Positions 24,960-37,732 of a stretch of DNA of 64,000 nucleotides are shown piece after piece. The first letter of the stretch is position 1, and every line of letters starts with the position of its first letter. Made by a program: the position numbers and the translations under genes. This DNA comes from Chaunax sp. Z400 (lineage: Eukaryota > Chordata > Actinopteri > Lophiiformes > Chaunacidae). Below the pieces are notes generated by a model. It saw nothing but the letters and a program-made list of their open reading frames with translations, had not been told where the DNA came from and did no database searches. The stretch covers positions 6,492,594 to 6,556,593 of the forward strand of contig CM075184.1 of NCBI GenBank assembly GCA_037577475.1. Reading direction: 5' to 3'.

Positions 24960-25008
<49 letters not shown>

Positions 25009-25065
25009 ATCTATCTATCTATCTATCATCTATCGATCTATCTATCATCTATATATCTATCTATA

Positions 25066-25097
<32 letters not shown>

Positions 25098-25658
25098 ATC
25101 TATCTATCATCTATCTATCTATCTATCTATCATCTATCTATTTATCTATCATCTATCTATCTATCTATCTATCAATCAATCTATCTATCTATCTATCTAT
25201 CTATTTATCTATCTATCATCTATCTATCTATCTATCATCTATCTATCATCTATCTATCTATCTATCATCTATCTATTTATCTATCATCTATCTATCTATC
25301 TATCAATCTATATCTATCTATCTATCTATCATCTATCTATCTATCATCTATCTATCATCTATCTATCTATCTATCATCTATCTATTTATCTATCAATCTA
25401 TCTATCTATCTATCTATCTATTTATCTATCATCTATCTATCTATCATCTATCTATCTATCAATCTATCTATCATCTATCTATCTATCTATCTATCTATCA
25501 TCTATCTATCTATCTATCATCTATCTATCTATCATCTATCATATATCTATCTATCATCTATCTATCTATCCATCATCTATCTATCTATCTATCATCTATC
25601 TATCTATCATCTATCTATCTATCATCTATCTATCTATCCATCATCTATCTATCTATCA

Positions 25659-25700
<42 letters not shown>
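24637..25700. repeat. (ATCT)n microsatellite, right block
   Basis: About 1.06 kb of ATCT repeats with frequent 'atcatct' slips and rarer 'attt', 'atcaatc' and 'atat' variants. The 373-codon plus-strand frame at 24596-25717 is a repeat artefact. Confidence 0.98.
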
Positions 25701-25701
<1 letters not shown>

Positions 25702-26559
25702 AGCCTTTGCTGACTAATGCAGCTTAGTTGGGATGGGGTCTAGGAGACAGGTTGTTGGTTTGGATGAAGAAATAGTAGAAGTTAGTTGTTGAAGGTCAAT
25801 GGGAGAGAAGCAGTCCAGACAGGTTGTTGTAGAAGCAGTCCAGATATACATCAGGTCTTACAGCTGTGTCTAAACTTCCTGTTTGAAAGTAAACTGATAT
25901 CATTTGAAGGCAGGAGGTGATGAATTTAGTCTCTAATAAGTAGAATTCTATCATTAAAGAAGCTCATGAAGTCATTACTGCTGAGGCTTATATATCAAAT
26001 GTGGTTTGAATTTGATGTTTTCAGCAGATAGTAGCATCATGTATTTTGGTAGAAACACAGTAGTGGGGCCTGTAAATGCCAAAGTCTGTCACTAACTTGT
26101 GAATGAGTGAGTAAGTGAACAAATATGTAAGTGATGAAGTTAAACCATCGCTCAGTCCAGTGTTGGAATTTCCCCATTGACGGTTGCTCTTTCAAAATGA
26201 ATAGGCCATAACATAACAATGGATCCTATGGTGTAGGCAGAGCTCTCTAAAGTTATCCCTCTTCATGGTGCAAACTAGACTTGGTTTAGTCACATGCTAC
26301 GTACAGTGGTCCAGAGTCCATGACGCACTAGTGGGACACGGGATGTTTTGCAGAAGGTTTGGCAACACCAATTGAACAATTGTGAACAATTGCTGAAATC
26401 TAAGCTATATAAGCATATAATCATAGACTATGGACTAACATTCTATTTCCTGCCATCTAAGACGACTGCAAGTGTGAAGGTGGTCTATGATGCTCCACTG
26501 GGTCCATCCAGGGCCTGCAACCATAAACACCTGCCATTAACACAGTATTGTCCAACCAC
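25701..26559. other. No gene seen
   Basis: No recognisable frame or repeat. The part from about 26340 could be a degraded upstream portion of the L1-like LINE that follows. Confidence 0.45.
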
Positions 26560-27620
26560 GTTCTTTCAAGCTTCCAGGTTCAGATGGCCAAAGCAAGGTT
26601 TGCTGTATCTTGGTATCCTACTCCCCCTAAAACCTAATGACGGTTAGGTTTTAGGGGGAGTAGGATACCAAGATACAGCAAACCCTGCTTAGTAGTACTA
26701 AACCCTAATGCAAAGACTTGGTGTTGATAAGAAACAGTGGTCCTCACTTTCTTTGTCTTTATGGGGAAAAGTTAATGTAATGACATTGTGTCCCAAAGAT
26801 GAACTACTTGCTTTATTTTCTACCTTTAGAAATTCCCACTTTAAGAGATTTGTTAGCATATTTCAGGAATTCCTGAATATGGGGAAATTGCCGTGTTGCA
26901 AAAAATCTTTGGGTCAAATGTATAATCTCCAAAGTCAGCAGAGAAGTTTTCTAAAATCCTTCAGGTGTTTGGGGAAGGATGAGAAGCACCTAAATATTAT
27001 AAAATGCTTTTGGATTATGCTGGGAATAAAACTGTCATAGCCCTTAAGGGTGACTGGGAATGAGATCTGGGAGTATCATTTGATGAACAGGAATGGAATG
27101 AAATAAGCAGCAGCTCTCCAGTAATGTCGAAAGATCTGAGGGTGAGACTTATCCAATTTAAAGTTTTACACCACTTTTATTGGACTCCAAGTAGGTAATA
27201 CAGACTGGGTTTAAAAGATTCTGCACCTTGTTGGAAATGTAAGTGATGAAGGTACACTATATGCTATGAACATGCCCCAAAATCCATCAATTTTGGATGA
27301 AGATTCACTGTTACATTACGAATGTTATTAAAAGGCAAGTTGTACTTGGTCAACAGCTTTATATATTAGGAGGCTGTAAGGTTCTATCTGGATTTCCAAA
27401 AGCCATGAAGTACTGGACACAGACTGCTATTATGATTGGACGGCAAATCATCCTGAGGAATTGGAGGAAGCCTGGAGAACCTAATTTTCAGGAATGAGTG
27501 ACTGAATTATAGGAAAAGTAGCTGCATATGAAAGAATGTCATAAAGGATGAGAATAGGATAGAGAAATGTCTTCCTGAGCGGGGCATGTATATATCTTCT
27601 ATAGAGGTGCCAGTGTAAAG
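26560..27620 (+). mobile_element. L1-like LINE ORF2 C-terminal remnant
   Basis: Read piecewise on the plus strand, this follows the C-terminal half of L1-group ORF2. A 'LLYLGILLPLKPN' block (L1 'YLGI') lies near 26600. 'SLSLWGKVNVMTLCPKDELL' near 26745 corresponds to the 'L.GR.N..KM..LP' block. 'WE.DLGVSFDEQEWNEI' near 27055, 'LRVRLIQFKVLHHFYWTPS' near 27135 and the 'CWKCK' cysteine motif near 27230 follow. In L1 and Tx1 elements this region follows the RT domain. Several stops and frame changes make it a dead fragment. A 47 bp inverted duplication lies inside it at 26591-26690. Confidence 0.8.
26591..26690. repeat. Near-perfect 47 bp inverted repeat (hairpin)
   Basis: The left arm 26591-26637 and right arm 26644-26690 are reverse complements at 46 of 47 positions, separated by the six bases tgacgg. 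The single mismatch is near the open end (a at 26596 against the partner of g). If transcribed, it would fold into a 47 bp stem with a very short loop. Confidence 0.95.
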
Positions 27621-28629
27621 CCAGGTTGGAAGCACATTATTTTTTGTTCATGTGAAATATACTTGTCTTCTGATTGTTTTTTAAAGCATTTTGATTCACT
27701 TTATTTTTAATGAAACCAGTCTAGCCTAAAGATTCAGTCAGTAGCCTACTGCTAACACATTTCTGTGTGCGCAAGTAACAATATGTTCTATGTTTTGCTT
27801 GTAAGAGATTCCTATATAATTGCATAGTGATTGATAACAGAGTTACTACTTATTTAAAAAATATTGGCAAATTTATTGGCAGTTTAGTCTGATATTCAAA
27901 TGCATTTTGACTGTTCACAAACATATTTTAAAACTCTTAAGACAAATAGAACTGCTGCACAGGATGCATAGAGGCACATGTTCTAAACAAGGAATGACTG
28001 ATGGAATGTACATACCTGTACATCTTACTGAATTGTGCAGGGATGTTGGACATGTACTTGGCCCCTCTGTGTAAAATGTGGCCCCTTTATGGCCCCTCAT
28101 CTAGAAAAATCCTAGATCCACACCTGTGTTGTGCACTTTCACTGTAGGTCTGTAGGCTATAGCCTGAAACTGTTCAGTGAAAAGCAGGTTTTCCTTAAAA
28201 AAACCAAGCACAAGACAAATGTTTGATTCTAAAATCTGTCCCCTTCATCTTTTCTAATGTTGCATTGTTCTGTTGTGTTACAGGATACACTTAAGTAAAA
28301 GCAATCTTATTGTTTGTTGTTCATTTTCTCTTGTATTTATTTGCAAATTTGGTTTTGATGTAATCCAAAAAAAAGGAAAGTAATCAATTTGTGTGCATTT
28401 AATATTATGATACTTGAATGATGTTACTGAATAAATTTTTTAACTGTTTGGAATACATTTACAAGTAAACACTGCATTGCAAACTGGTGGCAACTAAGAC
28501 ATGTTTATGATGAAGGACACTATCCAGTGGCATTATGGGAAGTGTAGGATAGCAGAACAACTATTCTAGTCAAAATATCTCTGCTGCATCAATCTTGACC
28601 ATCCTTTGATTTGGGAAGGGCGACGCTAA
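27621..28629. other. No gene seen
   Basis: AT-rich sequence with no recognisable frame or repeat. Confidence 0.5.
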
Positions 28630-29630
28630 GGGCCCTATTTTAAAAATTCAAAATGCATGGTCTCCAGCAAGTACATATAAGGCATGTCTGCCTCCCTTTT
28701 GCTAATTAAACAGTGCATAATATGGGAACAAAGTATGGAGCAAGACACAAAGGGGTTGTATTTAGTTCCTTAATTATTCAGGTGTGTTTTGGCACCTCCA
28801 CTAGCTCCTAATCCTCTGTCCCATGCATATGAGCAAATGTACCAGTATTTAACTAAGGAGGAGGAGGAGTGTGTGTAATAGAGTGATGCACGTTGATCAC
28901 AGTCCACAGATCAGATGGGTTGGGTCATAAAATGTATCATTCTTTTTAACAATTGATACTATGTATTATGGGATGAATTAATACATAATTAATGTAGAAA
29001 AATACTGATTACATTACCTGCAGTAATGTAAACAATGCGTGCATCTCTGCCGTCTGTGTCATTTACATATGAGGCACAGCAGCTTCACTTAAATCATTAT
29101 TTGAAATGCTGAAAGGATCCCATGTTAATTCATGTTCTGTGTTCCTCTACACATGAAAATGCCACACACAGTCCAGGTCAATACATTCAGATTGTTTGGT
29201 GTAAAGCAGACGTCCACTTATGGGTCCTGAGGCTCTGGTAGGAGCAGGAGAATGACCAAGAGGGTGTGAGTCTCCAAATATGAGAAAATAATCAGTTTGT
29301 TTGCTTGTTTAGAGGCGTTGTGATTGCAGCCTTTGTATAAGAAGAAAAACAAACACTGCACCATTGACTTAAGACCAGGTTTTTGTGGGTCAGTGATTCA
29401 ACTGCCTAATGCTACCTCAAGATAACAATGCTGCAACAATGTGCTTGAGCCCACCTCATTCCAACACTCCCATGGGTGCACTGATAGGTGTGGGTATTAC
29501 TGAAACAACATGGGTGCTGGGTGTGAGACAATTGCCATTGGTTGAACGTGTGTTCAATGACACACCAATAATGATGACAATGACCAATGACACACAAGGC
29601 CTAAATATTCAAAATACCCCTTTCAACCTG
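28630..29630. mobile_element. GGGCCC-ended DNA transposon-like repeat, copy 2
   Basis: Starts gggccctattttaaaaattc. Colinear with copy 1 from 17760, sharing 'gagcaaatgtaccagtattt', 'attacctgcagtaat', 'aggcacagcagcttca', 'gggtcagtgattca' and acactcccatgggtgcac. It carries extra sequence relative to copy 1. The 97-codon plus frame at 29409-29702 lies across the end of the repeat and has no known domain. The right end, near 'ttcaaaataccccttt', is approximate. Confidence 0.65.
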
Positions 29631-30399
29631 ACACGCGCAGATGGATGGAGTAGATATGATTCACATGTAGTTGAGACAGAAACAGTCAGATCTAAATCAT
29701 AATACATATTTCAAATATCTAAACGCATCTGAACTGTCGTGTCTCTTTTCCTTATCAAAGATAATGTTCAACCCTAACAGATCTGCAGCAATCCTTCAAT
29801 GCTCCCATGACTTTCTTTGTCTTTCTGCAGCAGGCAGTGTGTGTTTGGACTAAACCCAACATTTCCACAGCAGCTCTGAAAGTCATTAAATCCTCAAGAG
29901 ACACACAACTGGCTTTCATTTTGTCATTATGGCCCCCATGAAGGCCCTTATTGTTGGAGGGGAGCCTCAGTCGGGGGAACAGTGCCATGGAGGGGGAGGG
30001 AGAAAAGGATGACGGAAAGACCATACATGTCCTCATGGGGATCCCCTGTTAACCACTGGACTTTACTGAGGCCTGTGGGAATCAGCTGCCTCTGGAAAGT
30101 CATACATAAACTAGTTGGTGCAGTGTTTCTAAATGTGTTTTAAAAATCTTTGTGCAGGACCTTCTGTTGGATCTGTTCCCATGTAATATGATCCTGTCGG
30201 CCCACCGCCTCACAGGTGGACAATAAAATCTTACAGGTACAAACTGCTGCTTCTGGTGACTGATGTATACCAGTAATCAAACTTTTCCTTCTAATTTCTA
30301 TTTCTAAACTATTGCATTATATTAGACAGGAGTATGATTCACTGGAAATGGGTCTGTAATGACAACGGTTTAATGTTAAATGGACCTATATATCACCTT
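29631..30399. other. No gene seen
   Basis: A 93-codon minus frame at 29755-30036 is not recognised. Confidence 0.45.
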
Positions 30400-30570
30400 T
30401 CTAGTCTGACTGACCACTCAAAGAGCCAGTATTCACCCATTCACACAAGCATTCATACAGTGGTGGCAGAGGCTGCCATGTAAGGCACCACCTCCTCATC
30501 AGGAGCGATAACTACTCACACTAACACTCCCATTGGGAGCTAATGGGGCTCACTATCTTCAAGCTGTCCT
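30400..30570 (-). mobile_element. tRNA-derived SINE body, minus orientation
   Basis: Plus-strand text 'cacccattcacacaagcatt', gtggcagaggctgccatgta, 'ggcaccacctcctcatcagg' and 'actaacactcccattgggagc' is the reverse complement of the body of the SINE family also seen at 53400 and 9269. The tRNA-like head, expected to the right, is not recognisable. Confidence 0.65.
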
Positions 30571-33500
30571 CCTCCTTCTGAAGTCGATCACCATCTCCAT
30601 CTCCATGTAGCGAACTATTCAGCTCCTGCTTCACTACTGCATTGTCCTGCTTTTTCACTCTCCTGTTGTGCCGCTGCACCAAGATAGTGATGCATCCCAC
30701 CATCTGTGAGGGCATGCACAAAGAGAAAGTCCTTCTGACTGAATTTACGCTAAGCTAAGGTTTAGTCTTAGTCTTGATAACACCAAGACTTAAGAGTAAA
30801 CCTGGACCAAAAAACCTGAGGGTTTATTTGACTAAAATACCTGTAAGTCTTTACATTTTCATTGTTCTACAAAACAAAAACTACAGAATTGTAATTGTAT
30901 AGTTGTCATGTTTTTACTGTTGTGCTCCCAGGAGTGTAAGACATATATTAGTAATGTGTCTGTATGATCACACTGCATTTGTTCTGAAACCATCTAAATG
31001 TGATTCTGAGCTTAGTGAAGATTGCTTAAAATACAGCCCCTATGCCATAAACATTAGAATGCTATTTCAATGAATTACACAATTATTAAATAGGGAGGTA
31101 GAAAGTAATCTGTAACCATAACTGTACAAAAATGCATGAACAAAAAACATTTCACTTCAGGAACAGTAAAAACACATCTGATCCACATCTGTATTAGATT
31201 CTATTCATTTTTTTATATATGTATTATTCATACTCTAAACTAACTGTTTAAAATAGCTCAATACTTTAAAAAGTAAACAGAAGTCTCAACTATAGTAGCA
31301 GTAGTAGTAGCATAAATCCATCAATCAGAACAGAGAAATAAATTGATTGGAGGTATAATGAGTTAATCAAGCTCATTTTAAGTTTAAGCTCATCTCCATT
31401 TTATGATGATGTCACTCCCTCTGACTCTGAATATTCACCCCCCATATGCACCTATTATAAATAGGAAACATAGAAGAAAAAAGAAAAAAAAAGTATAAAA
31501 CCAAAAATGTAAAATATTTGAAAAAGGTTGATTAATGTGAAGTTCAAGGTCTTCTGACATATTTGTAGCTTAAATAACATTTGTTGCTGAAAACAGGCAG
31601 AATCTGTTCAAATTCAAATTAGATACATTTACCAACATTATTTTAAAAAAATGAAAAAAAGTATAAAGGGTATAGGGACAAAAGTGAGCTTTTCTTCTCT
31701 GTGCCACACACAAACAGTAGTGGGAAATAATTCTCTGACTGACTTTGATTGATTCAGCGATCAGACAAAAATGTCCAATAAAAGAAAGGTGACATCATCA
31801 GCGTATCCTCATATCCAATGTCTGACAAGACAACTTCACAGCTTAGACTCATCACAGCCTCGGTCATGGAGAAGAAATGCCCCTTCATGAAGATGGTTGT
31901 CCATGTGCACATGTACTCTGTGTCATGTGAATATGCTGGATTTTTATGTAAATGGGACTTGATGAAATGAATGAAACCCCATACATTTCATTTCATTTGT
32001 ACTACAGAGGGAAAGTGACCTAGCACATACTTTTATATTATCACTGATGAGTATATTCTGCGTAGTTATTGGTCCAGTCTTTCTGACAGAAAGAAGGGCT
32101 CCTGGTGAAGTTGTGCAGTGGAGATGATTTTGTTACTCAAAGAATAAAATCACTGAGACTTTTTCAACGTGCAAAGGTCTCCAGCAGCAGACAGGACCCA
32201 AGGTCCAGGCTATGCAATGAAAACTTTGAGACAGTCCAGCTGGGACAGCATAGACTGAGGGGCAGAGCCTGGGATAGTGTTCAGGAACATCTGTCCCTTG
32301 TATGGATTAGAGGTTCCCCAGGTGCTGATGGGAGCCGCCACCGAAAGCGGTTGAGAACAACAGAGCTAAGATCCATGGTGGTGGCTGACAGGTAATGGTG
32401 TAGCTGTTTCTGATCCTTCCTTCTGCCCATTTTGTCTGGGTGGTTGTGTGCTTTTATCTTTACATGCACCAACTAGATTACCTTGTACAGGGCATTGGGG
32501 CCTTTCTGGTCTGGTTGATGGACATATGAAGTTTGACTGGAGTATCCGTTTGGCCACCACCCCCATCTGCCTCATAGATAACAATGTTATCAGGGGTGGA
32601 GCAGTAAGGAGGGACGGGGTTGGTAGAGAAGAGGAGGGGAGGGGCTGGACTTCATGCTGGGACCCACCTCTATAGATGCTGATATAGTTATTAGTGTCCT
32701 TTTATTTGGTTTTATTGAAATGTGTATGGAAGAAAGTATTAAGTTTTGGACAAATTATCACCTATGTTGTTCTGTCAATGCGTAATGTTTGAAAAGAGAA
32801 ATTAACAGTCGATCTTTTGTGTGATTGAGAAAAAGAATCACATTTGGAGTTAAAGTGGAAATGTAGACGTTGAGCTCTGACAGCTGACTGACAGGGAAAC
32901 TTCAAAATATGAGATGAAAGAAACAGTTAAATGGAGAAAACCGAACAGCCCTTATCAGATCAAATCAAACCGCTCATCCACAGAACCATCAGCCAACTGG
33001 AAGCCACCTTTTCTTCTGTGCCAACCAGCACATTTCCCCTTTTTATTCATTCACAAAAACCAACACACACAACTCTAAATATATCTCATCATTCTCACTG
33101 ATGTGGTCAGTTTCATGACCACTAAGCACTCATTTAAACTGCTGCTGTAGTATTGGGACTAAGAGTCTGACCACACATGGTGACTCTCCAGGTCATCCAG
33201 CAGCCCTTTGGGCCAAAGCCTCTTTGATGTCTAATACTGGGCTGCAGCCGGCAGGAAGAGCCCTGATACAAGTCTGATTCCTCCTGCATGGCAATTTTAT
33301 CCTCCCTACACTGTTTCCTGAGACACAAGCTACCCGAAAGTGATACGCTGGGTTCCTGACTTCTAGTCCCAAATTGAATTAAGTTTCAATTTGGGGAAGA
33401 AATGTTTCCTTACTGCCGTAAAGCTTCTGGTTTAAGTGAAAGTGACCATCCCCTCCTTTCTTCCTCCCACATGGCTGTCCTTGAAATATACTGAAGAGTT

Positions 33501-34098
33501 AGAGCCGATGTTTGACAGATTCTTCACAGCAAAAATCTGTGATTGTCTTTTGAAAGCCATTAATGGTTCTACTTGAGTATGTAATAGAGCAACCATTGTC
33601 TGTTTCTATTTAAATCTAAAGTTCTATCAGCCATCATTCAGTGGTAACATAGCAGTGAGGATAGTAGAGGCCAGCAGCATAGTTGACAGCTACTTATATT
33701 CATCTCTTCTAAGGGTCCATCATGCTCTCTCCCTATTGTGTCTGGTATGTTATATGAAATTGTCAAACCAAGCAATGGCACAAAAAAAAAGCAAAAAACT
33801 TCAGACACCTGACAAGAAATCATCTGTCATTATTCAGCAAGGATGCAGATCAGGGAAAATCACACATTGAAAATACAATTTCAAGACATGGCTTTGGACA
33901 GGTTTTGGATATCATTGGAGGAGGAGTAGTTTCAAGTGGAGGGAGCCATTGAAATTCTGCTACCGTTCTCAACGATGCATTTGTGTGAACTAAGGACTGT
34001 GGACCAGGAGCTACGTGTCCATCCCTGACAGAATAGAGCGGTTGTGTGCCTCCTCCTAGGCTCAGGATTCCCACTGATAGTAAGTCACATTTAATAAC
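30571..34098. other. No confident gene; one weak exon-like frame
   Basis: About 3.5 kb without a recognised repeat. A 96-codon plus frame at 32105-32395 ends in gacaggtaatgg, which resembles a splice donor (CAG|GTAATG), and is less AT-rich than its surroundings. No domain, partner exon or acceptor supports it. An A-rich stretch lies near 31465-31495. Confidence 0.4.
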
Positions 34099-34118
34099 GT
34101 GTGTGTGTGTGTGTGTGT

Positions 34119-34149
<31 letters not shown>

Positions 34150-34164
34150 GGGGGGGGGGGGGGG
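34099..34164. repeat. (GT)n followed by a 16-base G run
   Basis: GT repeats with two 'gc' variants run into an uninterrupted G tract at 34149-34164. Confidence 0.97.
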
Positions 34165-36178
34165 TCCGTCTGTCTCTGCACCTGTCTGGTTGCTCCTGGG
34201 TTATACTATATTATATACGATATTTTAGGAAAAATATGCTTTTTTATCATTTTTGGGAATGTTTTTTGAAAAAAATAGTCAACTTAGTTTTCAAATCAAA
34301 TTCTGATCAACCCTTTCGAGGCCCTTAGCGGTTATACTGAAACCACCAGCACCCTGCCACGGGATGAAGAAGGTTTACGTGGGCAAAGGCTGAGACCCAC
34401 TCTGTGGACAGATACATACTAATAACATGCCACCAATGATGACAGACACATGAATGATAAAGATTCATCTGGACAAAAACACATGGATGTGAATCACACC
34501 CATTCTGCCCCTGGGCTGATGACTTTACTAACTAAACTAAACAGGGGGACGGAGCAGGAAACACAAAATACTTAACTTTAGAAAAAAAATTTTTAAATAC
34601 ATGTAATTTAAAAATAAAACCGCACAATTTATAACAATTTATTTAAAATCACAATTGAGCTCTGCAGCTTCCACCACTGCTTGTGTAGTTTCATACTTCC
34701 TATCCTATTGTTATCAGTCACATACATCAGAACATTAACATCTGACTGCAGGCTATATGTGTAATGTTCCTTCGTAAGTAAGTAATGCAAACTCTAGAAT
34801 TACATGCATGTGTTGTATTAATGTGTTTTAAATACCTAATTTTTTATATTTTACCTATTTACCTATTTATTATATTTATACATATTTATTTATAATTTTG
34901 CACTTACTTAGTTTTGTACTGAAATATTTTAAATTGTCTCCAATGAAGGAAGCAAATTCAGTTACTTTTTCATCTTGTTTTACAATAAAACTCCATAAAC
35001 ACAGAATACTGTTTCGGAATTATTGTCATTATAATTTTTGTGTTTAAGTATCTGAAATCACCAACTTCCAGTAGACATCAGTAAATGTAATAATGAATAA
35101 TAATGATATTCTGTGATCTTTCTGATTTGGCAATGCACTTCAGCTCTCTGTCGTTTACGGTAGTAGTTTTTCTGCTCTCACCTTTTAAAACAATATACAG
35201 TATTATCAGCTCCAGCACTTGAAGTAATGCAGTGAATTACAGTAACACACCTCCCACAGTAAATTCATTGTGCAGCTCCCTCTCCTCTGCTCTATTGTGA
35301 GGATTTGACGTTAAAGCTCCCCCTAGAGGCAGATACGCATTAAAACAACACATGATCAACAATCTGATTACATTGAACAATAATTATATCCCTCTTTACA
35401 ATGAATGATGAACAACAACAATACACAACTCTAACTGATCCTACAATTTACAAACATATAGCATGTAATATTTTAACCCATTTAATTTAATCCTAATTTT
35501 TCCCTAATTTGCTTATTTTTACATCATTTGAACTTTAGTGATTTTAAGGTCAGTTTGCTCACATCTGTGTCATTGGACATAAATTTTATAGTTCTTTAAT
35601 TGGCTTTTCAGCCCATTTTCATTCACATTTATCTCTTTTTCAACTGCCCATGGCATTTCTTGAAGCATGTGCAGTAACACTTTGCATTTCTCACATACAT
35701 AGGTAGTGAGTTTATCACAGTGACGACATCTCTAGAACCAGTTCATCATGTTGATTGGCAAATGAGAAGCTTTGTAATATATTTCCTGATCCTCAACACT
35801 AGAATAGAGATCTCACTGAGCCAAACTTTCCCATTAGCGACTGTGCCACTATCTGGGAGACGGTGGGTCTCCAATGTCTCCTTAAACAAACGGTTCTTTA
35901 GAGAGACCATGCAAAGATGGGCTATCACCACTTCTTAGACCTGATCGAGATATGGTATCTTGTAACTGGTAGGTGATGAAGGTCAACACCACCCGTGGTG
36001 GTGGATCGGTTGATGCATTTTGGTTGTGGGAATTTGTCAAATAGATGTTACTCTTGTTCCATTTCCTGTTCATTCAAATTTTATTAGGATAAGCCCCCTC
36101 TTGTTTTTGAAGTGTCCCAGCACAATCAGTATATAATGACAGAGGGGTGACAAAAAATAGATAAAAAGAAAAACAATT
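34165..36178. other. No gene seen
   Basis: Strongly AT-rich in 34560-35640. No recognisable frame. A 72-codon frame at 35720-35938 overlaps a 61-codon frame on the other strand, and neither has a known domain. Confidence 0.5.
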
Positions 36179-36862
36179 ACAACCGGATTCCAAAAAAGTT
36201 GGGAAAATGTAAATAAAAACAGTATGCAATGATTTGCAAATCATTAAAACCCCATATGTACATGAAAATATCAAAAACAACAAAACAATGACAACATTTC
36301 AAATGTTGAAACAGGATAAATTTTATTGTTTTTGAAAATTAGATCCTCATTTAGAAATTGATGCCAGCAACATGTTTGAAAAAAGTTCTTCTTTGTGTCT
36401 TGCTGAAATAAGCAAGGCCATCCCTGAATAAAGACTTTGTCTGCTTCGCAGCATATGTTACTCCAAAACCTGTATGGTTCAGCATTAATGGCGCCTTCAC
36501 AAATGTGCAGGTTACCCATGGCATGGACAGATGCTGGCTTTTGAACTGTGTGCTTGTAACAAGCTGAATGGTTCCTCTCCTCTTTAGCCTGGAGGACATT
36601 GTCCATGATTTCTAAAAATAATTTCATTTAAGTTTTCCACTTCGCCTCAGTCCATCTTAAATGAGCTTGGGCCCAGTGAAGGTTTATATACGGTTTCCTC
36701 TTTGCATGGTAGAGTTTCAGCTGTCATTTGTGGACGCAGCAACGAACTGTGTTCACAGTCAATGGCTTCTGGAAGTGTTCCTGAGCCGATGCATTGATGT
36801 CCACTACAGAATCCTGTCTGCTTGTAATGCAGTGCCATCTGAGGGTCTGAAGATACACAACC
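36179..36862 (-). mobile_element. Tc1/mariner-type element B, internally deleted
   Basis: The left terminal repeat tacaaccggattccaaaaaa is followed by 'atgatttgcaaatcattaaaa', as in element C. Minus-strand frames at 36271-36627 and 36351-36599 carry transposase pieces: 'MGNLHICEGAINAEPYRFW' and 'GWPCLFQQDT' (remnant of the QDN.KPH motif). The C-terminal part with the DLSPIE motif is deleted between the left repeat and the QQDT block. The upstream part ('ttgggcccagtgaaggttta', 'catggtagagtttcag') continues to about 36860 and then stops without a right terminal repeat. Confidence 0.8.
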
Positions 36863-37394
36863 TGAACATATCACTACGTCAAACCCATTCCGCAATGCTG
36901 GGGCACTTCAGTCAGACAGACGCTTGTTTCGGCGCTATTACTACCTCCAGAGGCGTCACATAGGTGGAACAAACTGACAGCCCATTATGCCTTCATTGCT
37001 TTCAGATAGACATTGGGGTGGAATAAAGGAGCAACAGGCCCGGAATGAAAACGCTTTTTGAATGTGGCTATTGTTGCCACCATGACCCAACCTACTCTGC
37101 CTCTGATTGGTTTGACACGACGATGACATTTCTAATGTTGCCCCTCTCTTCACAGTACAGGTAGCAACCTAGTTATGGAAAGTGAGTTAAGTTTTATATT
37201 TTCTTGAAATTGTCAATCATAACACTTTCTGTAAATTGATGTCATGCCTTGAATAAACTGTTTGAAATAGCAGTATGCCATGATTCAACGTAACAAGCAA
37301 TAGATCGCGGTCTCATACATCGCCATAGTAGGATTCGTAAATTCGACACCTGTACTGGCCCTGCCTAAGTGACTAGATCATACGCATTCTTGAT
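36863..37394. other. No gene seen
   Basis: Nothing recognisable. A 65-codon minus frame at 36956-37153 is unassigned. Confidence 0.45.
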
Positions 37395-37635
37395 TACCTC
37401 CGCCAAGGAGGTTATGTGATCAGTTCAGTTTGTTTGTCTGTTTGTTAGCAGGATTACACAAAAACGAATGGTCGGACTTGCATGAAATTTTCACCAAATA
37501 TGGACCCTAGCATATCCTTGAGATGATTATATTTTGGTGATGATCCAGTGAAAGATACAACTGGTACTGTTGGAATAACTGTTATGTCGAGTATTGTTAG
37601 GCCTTAGCGGAGGTTTGAGCTCTCCGAGCGCTCTT
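37395..37635 (+). repeat. ACCTCCGCCAAGGAGG dispersed repeat
   Basis: Begins acctccgccaaggaggttat, continues 'tttgtctgtttgttagcagg', 'ttacacaaaaacgaatggtc' and 'catgaaattttcacc', and ends ggccttagcggaggtttgag plus 'ctctccgagcgctctt'. The ends (ctccgccaagg and cttagcggaggt) are roughly inverted. I recognise this as a widespread non-coding repeat. It is related to 19037-19270. Confidence 0.75.
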
Positions 37636-37732
37636 GTTACTGTTTTTGATCTTATTCCGGAATTGTTTTGGGTTCTTTAAATTAGAAATGAGACATTCTT
37701 TATAGTAATTAGACTTTGCCTATGGGTTCTAG

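Noticed and set aside
24596..25717. 373-codon open frame, the longest in the window
   Set aside because: It consists almost wholly of Ser-Ile-Tyr-Leu repeats translated from (ATCT)n and begins in a SINE tail. No gene features.
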